Assembly: GCF_016756315.1 (NCBI RefSeq)
Contig: NZ_AP024235.1
Coordinates: forward strand, 3,348,001 to 3,412,000
Reading direction: 5' to 3'
DNA from: Alteromonas sp. KC3
Lineage (GTDB): Bacteria; Pseudomonadota; Gammaproteobacteria; Enterobacterales; Alteromonadaceae
Length of the DNA: 64,000 nt
Part shown: positions 59,090 to 64,000 of the stretch, piece by piece
Layout: the number at the start of each line of letters is the position of its first letter
Numbering within the stretch: the stretch's first letter is position 1
Translations under genes and position numbers: made by a program
Notes under the pieces: generated by a model
What the model saw: only the letters and a program-made list of their open reading frames with translations
Told to the model about the DNA's origin: nothing
Databases searched by the model: none

Positions 59090-59163
59090 GTAGAAAAGTG
59101 CCGTGTAAGCCGCGTATTTACTGGCTTTATACTGTTTGGATAAACAGTAGTTTTAGGAAGTCT

Positions 59164-59286
59164 ATGATTAGGCGTGTAAAAAAAATCGCTGTTGAGACTA
59201 GAAAGCTTGATGCGTTAGAAATTAATCGACGAATGACAGTAGAAAAGTCGCGAAAAAAGTTGCTTAAAGGGCTGATAAAGAATTAA
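59164..59286 (+). CDS. Small basic protein of unknown function (40 aa)
   Basis: A 40-codon reading frame, divergent from mraZ. An AGGAAG ribosome site lies 3-8 bp before ATG 59164. The product (MIRRVKKIAVETRKLDALE, then NRRMTVEKSRKKLLKGLIKN) is strongly basic, with 14 Lys or Arg, and probably helical; it has no Cys or membrane segment. It is followed by a weak hairpin. I do not recognise a family. It is plausible as a real small gene but unproven. Confidence 0.5.
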   Translation: MIRRVKKIAVETRKLDALEINRRMTVEKSRKKLLKGLIKN

Positions 59287-59302
59287 GCCTTGTGAAAAAA
59301 GA

Positions 59303-59329
59303 AAAGGAGCACGTTAAACATGCTCCTTT
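59303..59329. terminator. Possible bidirectional terminator after the 40-aa ORF
   Basis: Stem AAAGGAGCA/TGCTCCTTT (9 bp) with a 9-nt loop between the small plus-strand ORF and the convergent outer-membrane protein gene. T tracts are short. Confidence 0.55.
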
Positions 59330-59351
59330 ATAGAGGAATCGAGTTACAGAC

Positions 59352-60176
59352 TTAGAAACGATACGAAGCACTGAGTAAGGCAACGTCTGCGGTTACATCG
59401 CTGTCTACATCGGTTTCATAACTGGCCTTAACTGAGAATTGTTCATTGAACCAGTAATCAACTTCAACGCTTGCGGTTTGAATGTCATCGAAACCACTTG
59501 GTGCGTTTACATAACTATAAGCCCCGCCAACACTTAACTGAGGGCTAAAGAAATAGCGCGCGCTGGTTTCTATTACGTCGGCATCACCTGCCACATACTG
59601 CGCCATTAAATCCCAGCCGGTGCCAGATTTGCCAACGGTGGTGTAACGAGTAAAGGCCAGTGCAGCGGTGTCGCTTTCACTGTCGTCAACAATTACATCG
59701 TCAAAGCGACCTTCAATACTTGAGTGCGTGTAATTTAACCCTGCACCAATTTGCCATTCCCGCGTGAGGTTAAAGCCTACACGGAAATCAATATTGGTAT
59801 TGTCGTTATCTACCGAGCCAATGTCGTTTCTGCTATGCGTACCACTGATATCAATCATCCACTCTTTGTTTAAGTAGTAAGTCGAGCCCAAAGAGAAAAA
59901 ATCGATTCCGTCAACGTTGGCATAACTACCCGATACGCTTGAAACGCGTTGTAAGTAAGGGTTAATCAAATAAGCGCCAGAATTTCCTTTTACTGTACCT
60001 AAGTATCGCGTGTACGACGCGCCATACAGGTTGTCGTCAACACCTTCAAAATCGGCTGCGAAAATTTGTACTTCATTTTGCGTAGCAGCGAAAGACGTTG
60101 AAGCACTGAAAATGGAGGCAGCAGCAATAGAAAGTGCAGTAAGCGCCGTCTTAAATGAGTTTGTTTTGATATCCAT
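59352..60176 (-). CDS. Putative outer-membrane beta-barrel protein
   Basis: A 274-aa exported protein from ATG 60176 (MDIKTNSFK), preceded by AGGA; an ATG 13 codons upstream is in frame but gives a poor signal. The signal peptide ends at TSFA. The mature part is made of alternating strands with many Asp/Asn-rich turns and finishes SASYRF with a terminal Phe, as in porin-like barrels of about 12 strands. No specific family is recognised beyond a putative porin. It is monocistronic, with a terminator-like hairpin upstream that belongs to the next gene. Confidence 0.85.
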   Translation of the reverse strand: MDIKTNSFKTALTALSIAAASIFSASTSFAATQNEVQIFAADFEGVDDNLYGASYTRYLGTVKGNSGAYLINPYLQRVSSVSGSYANVDGIDFFSLGSTYYLNKEWMIDISGTHSRNDIGSVDNDNTNIDFRVGFNLTREWQIGAGLNYTHSSIEGRFDDVIVDDSESDTAALAFTRYTTVGKSGTGWDLMAQYVAGDADVIETSARYFFSPQLSVGGAYSYVNAPSGFDDIQTASVEVDYWFNEQFSVKASYETDVDSDVTADVALLSASYRF

Positions 60177-60285
60177 GTCTTGTCCTAAAAAGTAGTGTGT
60201 TGGAAACAGGAACAAAGATAAACAATTAAAACTTAACGAATTCTGAATGGAAAATGACGAAATCTGAACAGAAGTAGCAGATACA

Positions 60286-60311
60286 AAAAACCCGCTTTTA
60301 CGCGGGTTTTT
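60286..60311 (-). terminator. Terminator after the SapC-family gene
   Basis: Stem AAAAACCCGC/GCGGGTTTTT (10 bp) with a 6-nt loop, 21 bp past the SapC-family stop on the minus strand, followed by T's. Confidence 0.88.
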
Positions 60312-60332
60312 CTATTCAATTTTGCGAGCAAT

Positions 60333-61109
60333 TTACGCGCTTGGCGCTTCTTCGCCAGTAGCTTGTTGAGCTTGTGCATTCACTGCAGAAAGCTGCATGC
60401 TGCGAATTGGGTTTTCTGTGTCATTTGACAACTCAACCAAACGGTTCAGTTGGCCAATTGACATCATTACCGCATAAAGTGCACCAAGGAAACCGGCTTT
60501 ATGTAGCTCTAGTACTTGGTCGTCAGGCAGTTCAAGCAACTTCTTCTCGTTGATGCTCATCATGCCTGTTACATTGCGCTGCTTGCCGTCTTGGTAAGTT
60601 AGACGAATTTGAATTGGATCAAGTAGGTCCAGCTCAACCACTTTGTCAACAAAACGCTGAGTCAGCATTTCACTGTTTGCAAGGTCTGACAAGAATTTCT
60701 GACGATTTGCCAAGAATTCAGACGCTTCACCTTCGGCGGTAAATAGTGGCTGACCTTCATCAGACGCTAGCTCTGTGTTTTCATCGATGAATACACCAAG
60801 CTTGTCGCCGTCAGGGCGAACATCAAACGGATAGCGAAGGATGTTCATTGGTACGTGTGGACCTTTCCAGTTGTCACCTGTTAGGAACAAGTTTTGACCT
60901 TGCTCTAAACCAAGCATGGTCACAACGTGGTGACGCTTCGCTTTGGTGTCTTCAATAAACACCAATGGCATTGTAGATGCCAATTGAGCGAATTCACGAA
61001 TTGATGCTGCCGCAAGGTGAGTACCCTTAGCGAAGCTGAAAGAAGACGTTACCGCAATTTTTAGGTCTTTATGCTTTTCTTTATCTAGCGGTACAAAATT
61101 CATAGCCAT
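60333..61109 (-). CDS. SapC family protein
   Basis: A 258-aa protein of the SapC family. It begins MNFVPLDKEKHKDLKI, with the family blocks FAQLASTMPLVFIED, MLGLEQGQNLFL, YPFDVRP and LALLHKAGFLGALYAVMMS near the C-terminus (read here as HKAGFLGALYAVMMS). SapC was named for a gene near an S-layer protein operon in Campylobacter; the actual activity is not known. No signal peptide is visible. It is a single-gene unit with a terminator. Confidence 0.88.
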   Translation of the reverse strand: MAMNFVPLDKEKHKDLKIAVTSSFSFAKGTHLAAASIREFAQLASTMPLVFIEDTKAKRHHVVTMLGLEQGQNLFLTGDNWKGPHVPMNILRYPFDVRPDGDKLGVFIDENTELASDEGQPLFTAEGEASEFLANRQKFLSDLANSEMLTQRFVDKVVELDLLDPIQIRLTYQDGKQRNVTGMMSINEKKLLELPDDQVLELHKAGFLGALYAVMMSIGQLNRLVELSNDTENPIRSMQLSAVNAQAQQATGEEAPSA

Positions 61110-61564
61110 ATTTATTTCTCATACTTGTTTGCTGTGGTCCCGGCTAATAATGAAAAGAGGGCGGGTACCACTTAAAATTACGTTGGCCCCACAGAGTCGA
61201 GTCTGTCATCGATTCATTCATATCGATATTGGGCGGAGCGCTCAGGAGTATTACGCATTAACGCAATGAAGTCACGCAGTCTTCACCATAACAAGTTTTA
61301 AATTTTTATTGCAATGTAAAATTTAGGTGAATGAGCACAAGTGCTGCAAAAATAGACAAACTTACCTAAAGGAGACCAAATTAACTTAAAAGGGACCAAA
61401 CTTACTCGCGAGGGACACTGCACAGTGCGCTTACTCGCTACAGTGTCATAACCCGCGCCTCCCCATTGTGGCGTTTGTGATTATGATTTACTCTTTCGAC
61501 TGTCCTTCACATGACACATGCGATGAAAATCTGCAAAGCAATCAATAAAACAAGGAATTTAATT
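61110..61564. other. 455-bp intergenic region between divergent SapC-family and dipeptidase genes
   Basis: This should hold both promoters. It contains a three-copy 20-bp tandem repeat (61357-61416) and an inverted repeat GACACTG (61413-61419) / CAGTGTC (61441-61447). No gene is supported. Confidence 0.7.
61357..61416. repeat. 20-bp tandem repeat, three copies
   Basis: Three successive 20-bp units, CAAACTTACCTAAAGGAGAC, CAAATTAACTTAAAAGGGAC and CAAACTTACTCGCGAGGGAC, with CAAA at the start and GRGAC at the end of each. They lie about 150 bp before the dipeptidase start. Confidence 0.88.
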
Positions 61565-62779
61565 ATGAAGGGGCGCTTCCCACTTTCTACATGTGCTTTA
61601 GCCATCACGGTATTGTTCAGCACAGTCACGCTTTCTGAAGAAACCAAAACGTATTCAGCCTCGCAACAAGCAAAAAACATTGCTAAAGAAACGATAATTG
61701 TTGATGGACATATCGATGTTCCCTATCGCGTCAAAGAGAAATGGGTTGATGTAACCAAAGCCACTGAGGGTGGTGACTTTGATTACCCTCGTGCAGTTGA
61801 AGGCGGACTAAATGCCCCCTTTATGAGCATATACGTACCGGCGAGCTTAGATAATTCACCTGAATCAACACAACTTGCCCATGAACTCATCGACTCTGTT
61901 GAAGCCATTGTTGCCCGCGCACCTGATAAATTCGCGATAGCGAAAAGCCCATCACAGGTGAAAATGCAATTTGAAAATGGGCTGATTTCTTTGCCTATGG
62001 GTATGGAAAATGGATCTCCTATTCAAGGCGACCTGGCAAACCTAAACGACTTTTATGAGCGTGGTATTCGCTACATTACCCTTGCCCATAGCCAAGCTAA
62101 CCATATCTCCGACTCGTCGTATGATCTGCGCCGCAAGTGGAAAGGTTTAAGTCCCTTTGGTAAAACCCTCGTCACAGAGATGAATAACATTGGAATCATG
62201 TTGGATATCTCTCACGTTTCTGACGATGCTTTTTATCAAGTGATTGAGATAACGAAGACGCCCGTTATTGCCTCTCACTCATCATTGCGACGCTTTACAC
62301 CAGGCTTTGAGCGCAACATGGATGATGAGATGATTAAAGCGCTTGGCAAAAACGGTGGTGTAATCATGATCAACTTTGGCTCGAGTTTTGTGACAAAAGC
62401 TGCCGGACAATGGCGCACTGGGCTAACGAATGCGCGCAAAGCGTTGATTGAAAAAGAGGGTGAAGACAGCCCTAAACTCGCGACTTTTGATGAAGACTAC
62501 CGCAAGAAAGTGCCCTATCCATATTCAACGCTAGATGAAGTACTCGACCACATTGATCATGTGGTGAAACTCGTAGGCGTTGACCATGTAGGTATAGGCT
62601 CTGACTACGATGGTGTTGGCGACTCACTGCCTATCGGTCTTAAGGATGTGGCGAGTTTTCCAAATCTTGTTCAAGGATTGCTTGATAGAGGTTATGAGCG
62701 CCAAGATATTGAAAAAATACTCAGCGGTAATTTATTACGCGTGTGGCAGCAGGTAGAAGACTACGCTGCTGCTCACTAA
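61565..62779 (+). CDS. Membrane dipeptidase (M19 family, renal-dipeptidase type)
   Basis: A 404-aa zinc dipeptidase from ATG 61565 (MKGRFPLST), with an AAGGAA ribosome site; upstream in-frame ATGs add a non-signal tail. The N-terminus carries a signal peptide ending near FSTVTLS, so it is periplasmic or surface. Zinc ligands are the HxD of VDGHIDVPYR, the Glu in MGMENGSPI, and the two His in LDISHVSDD and IASHSSLR; GIGSDYDGVGD is the C-terminal signature. Substrates are probably dipeptides, including possibly D-amino-acid-containing ones. Confidence 0.93.
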   Translation: MKGRFPLSTCALAITVLFSTVTLSEETKTYSASQQAKNIAKETIIVDGHIDVPYRVKEKWVDVTKATEGGDFDYPRAVEGGLNAPFMSIYVPASLDNSPESTQLAHELIDSVEAIVARAPDKFAIAKSPSQVKMQFENGLISLPMGMENGSPIQGDLANLNDFYERGIRYITLAHSQANHISDSSYDLRRKWKGLSPFGKTLVTEMNNIGIMLDISHVSDDAFYQVIEITKTPVIASHSSLRRFTPGFERNMDDEMIKALGKNGGVIMINFGSSFVTKAAGQWRTGLTNARKALIEKEGEDSPKLATFDEDYRKKVPYPYSTLDEVLDHIDHVVKLVGVDHVGIGSDYDGVGDSLPIGLKDVASFPNLVQGLLDRGYERQDIEKILSGNLLRVWQQVEDYAAAH

Positions 62780-62803
62780 TTATAATGCTGATATGACGTT
62801 ACG

Positions 62804-62835
62804 CTCGCTGGCGTACTAATCTCGCTGGCGTACTA
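62804..62835. repeat. 17-bp tandem duplication at the cusA 3' end
   Basis: CTCGCTGGCGTACTA occurs at 62804-62818 and 62821-62835. The duplication spans the stop codon of the CusA-like gene. Confidence 0.85.
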
Positions 62836-64000
62836 GTAAATAGTACGCCGCGGGCAAAACCAACAACGTTAACACTAACGCACTGAGCATTCCGCCTACC
62901 ATGGGCGCTGCAATGCGTTGCATGACCTCACTTCCCGTACCCGTTGCGTATAGCACGGGTAACAAACCAATAATGATGGAAAACGATGTCATTAATACAG
63001 GGCGCAAACGCATGGTAGCAGCGTGAACAATAGCCGCTTGTATTCGCGAATTAACTGAAACACCCGCATCATCTTCATCAGCACGAGAGACTTCTGTTAC
63101 ATGCTGATTAAGATAAACCAACATGATCACGCCTATTTCAACAGCAACCCCTGCCAACGCGATAAAACCAACTCCCACCGCCACAGACAAATTGAAATTC
63201 AAGCCATAAAGTAGCCAAATACTGCCTACCAACGCTAACGGTAGCGTCGCTAAAATCAACAATACGTCTTTTAGGCGATTAAACGCCATGTAAAGTAATA
63301 GACAAATAATCGCTAGTGTTATTGGGATTACGACAGAAAGCTTGGCTTTAGCTCGCGCCAAGTATTCAAACTGACCCGCCCACGACAGCGAATAACCTGC
63401 AGGTAGAACGAGGTTGTCGTTCAAATAGGCTTTAGCACGCTCAACATAGCCACCTAAATCACTGTCGTTTATGTCGATAAATACCCAGCCATTTAATCGC
63501 GCATTTTCACTCTTAATTCCCGCAGGTCCTTTGGTAACGTCAATTGTTGCCACACTTCCTAAGGTAGTATGAACACCGCTTGGTGTGAAAAAAGGTAATG
63601 CCGCCAACGCTTCAGGGGTATCGCGATAGTGTTGAGGAAAACGCATGCTCACTGGATAGCGTTCGCGTCCTTCAACCGACTGTGTAATAGCACGTCCGCC
63701 AATAGTGTTACCAATAATATTGTGCACATCGTCGATACTCATCCCATACATTGCGGCCTTATCGCGATGCACTTGCACATCAATATAGCGCCCGCCCACT
63801 ACGCGTTCTGCGTAAACCGAAGCGGTGTGCTCAACATTAGGTAATAGTTGCTCTATTTGTTGCCCTATTTCTTCGATTACATCCAGTTTAGGGCCAGCCA
63901 CCTTTATGCCAACTGGGGTTTTGATCCCTGTCGCCAACATATCAATTCGGGTTTTAATTGGCATAACCCACGCATTCGTTAGGCCCGGAAACTGTACAAG
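62816..64000 (-). CDS. cusA: CusA-type heavy-metal (Cu/Ag) RND efflux pump, C-terminal part
   Basis: The C-terminal about 395 residues of a heavy-metal RND transporter. The frame is open to the right edge: codons before the internal ATG 63964 read QFPGLTNAWV, family sequence that continues into PIKTRIDMLATGIKTPVGIK. Metal-efflux features include MYGMSIDDVHN, GRERYPVSMRFP, and the TM segment LSVAVGVGFIALAGVAVEIG with its Glu in place of drug-pump residues. It ends PAAYYLLVRQRD. The rest of the gene and any cusB/cusC partners lie outside the window. Copper or silver is the most likely substrate, by family. Confidence 0.92.
   Translation of the reverse strand, partial: LVQFPGLTNAWVMPIKTRIDMLATGIKTPVGIKVAGPKLDVIEEIGQQIEQLLPNVEHTASVYAERVVGGRYIDVQVHRDKAAMYGMSIDDVHNIIGNTIGGRAITQSVEGRERYPVSMRFPQHYRDTPEALAALPFFTPSGVHTTLGSVATIDVTKGPAGIKSENARLNGWVFIDINDSDLGGYVERAKAYLNDNLVLPAGYSLSWAGQFEYLARAKAKLSVVIPITLAIICLLLYMAFNRLKDVLLILATLPLALVGSIWLLYGLNFNLSVAVGVGFIALAGVAVEIGVIMLVYLNQHVTEVSRADEDDAGVSVNSRIQAAIVHAATMRLRPVLMTSFSIIIGLLPVLYATGTGSEVMQRIAAPMVGGMLSALVLTLLVLPAAYYLLVRQRD

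Noticed and set aside
61357..61416. Possible CRISPR array
   Set aside because: The 20-bp units are directly adjacent without spacers, there are only three, and no cas gene is near.
1..64000. Prophage, insertion sequence, integron or defence island
   Set aside because: No integrase, transposase, phage structural gene, restriction enzyme or toxin-antitoxin pair was recognised anywhere in the window.

Overview
The window looks like chromosomal DNA of a marine gammaproteobacterium of the Alteromonadales, most likely Alteromonas or a close relative. This is inferred from gene content, moderate GC and protein sequence style; no database search was run. There is no integrase, transposase, CRISPR array, rRNA or tRNA that I could see. 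Most of it is a conserved housekeeping backbone that follows the Escherichia coli order from mraZ to lpdA (the 2-minute region), with local insertions and one notable absence.

Layout. 1-3.2 kb: the 3' part of a nucleoside hydrolase gene, a GAF-histidine kinase-receiver hybrid, and 5-formyltetrahydrofolate cyclo-ligase. 3.5-6.8 kb: a multi-pass membrane protein, rpiA and serA. 6.9-10.8 kb (minus strand): two tandem DUF481 outer-membrane-type proteins, an HDOD protein, a DUF1289 four-cysteine protein and a SIMPL-domain protein. 11-15.4 kb (minus): an RND drug-efflux pump and its lipoprotein adaptor. 15.4-16.2 kb: non-coding, with a 130-bp direct repeat and nested hairpins. 16.2-17.7 kb: a LysR-type regulator and an orphan gene. 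18-25.3 kb (minus): pdhR-aceE-aceF-lpdA, the pyruvate dehydrogenase locus, with a recognisable PdhR operator. 25.5-28.5 kb: ampE-ampD (minus), a retropepsin-like membrane protein and nadC (plus). 28.9-33.5 kb (plus): pilA, pilC, pilD, coaE, zapD, yacG. The assembly ATPase gene pilB, normally between pilA and pilC, is absent here. 33.6-36.3 kb: a MerR regulator divergent from an Old-Yellow-Enzyme-type oxidoreductase, then an aspartoacylase-family gene, inserted between yacG and mutT. 36.4-40.5 kb (minus): mutT, secA and an M23 peptidase. 40.7-59 kb (minus): lpxC and the complete dcw division and cell-wall cluster, mraZ-rsmH-ftsL-ftsI-murE-murF-mraY-murD-ftsW-murG-murC-ddlB-ftsQ-ftsA-ftsZ, with many overlapping start/stop codons. 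59.1-64 kb: a 40-codon basic ORF, a putative outer-membrane beta-barrel protein, a SapC-family protein, an M19 membrane dipeptidase and the C-terminal part of a CusA-type heavy-metal RND pump that runs off the right edge.

How the genes work together. The dcw cluster makes peptidoglycan precursors (murC-F, ddlB, mraY, murG) and the septal machinery (ftsL, I, W, Q, A, Z). AmpD and AmpE belong to wall-fragment recycling and its signalling, and zapD and the M23 peptidase also fit a wall and division theme. The pdh operon feeds acetyl-CoA to central metabolism under PdhR. Three regulatory sites can be read directly: MraZ-type 10-bp-spaced GTGG repeats just downstream of a consensus-like promoter before mraZ, a near-perfect PdhR box before pdhR, and a MerR-type promoter with a 19-bp spacer and centred dyad before the OYE gene.

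I did not find a convincing undescribed multi-gene system. The most interesting leads are the missing pilB, the repeat element before the LysR gene, the MerR/OYE/aspartoacylase insertion, the ftsZ-lpxC intergenic dyad, and a 20-bp tandem repeat upstream of the dipeptidase.
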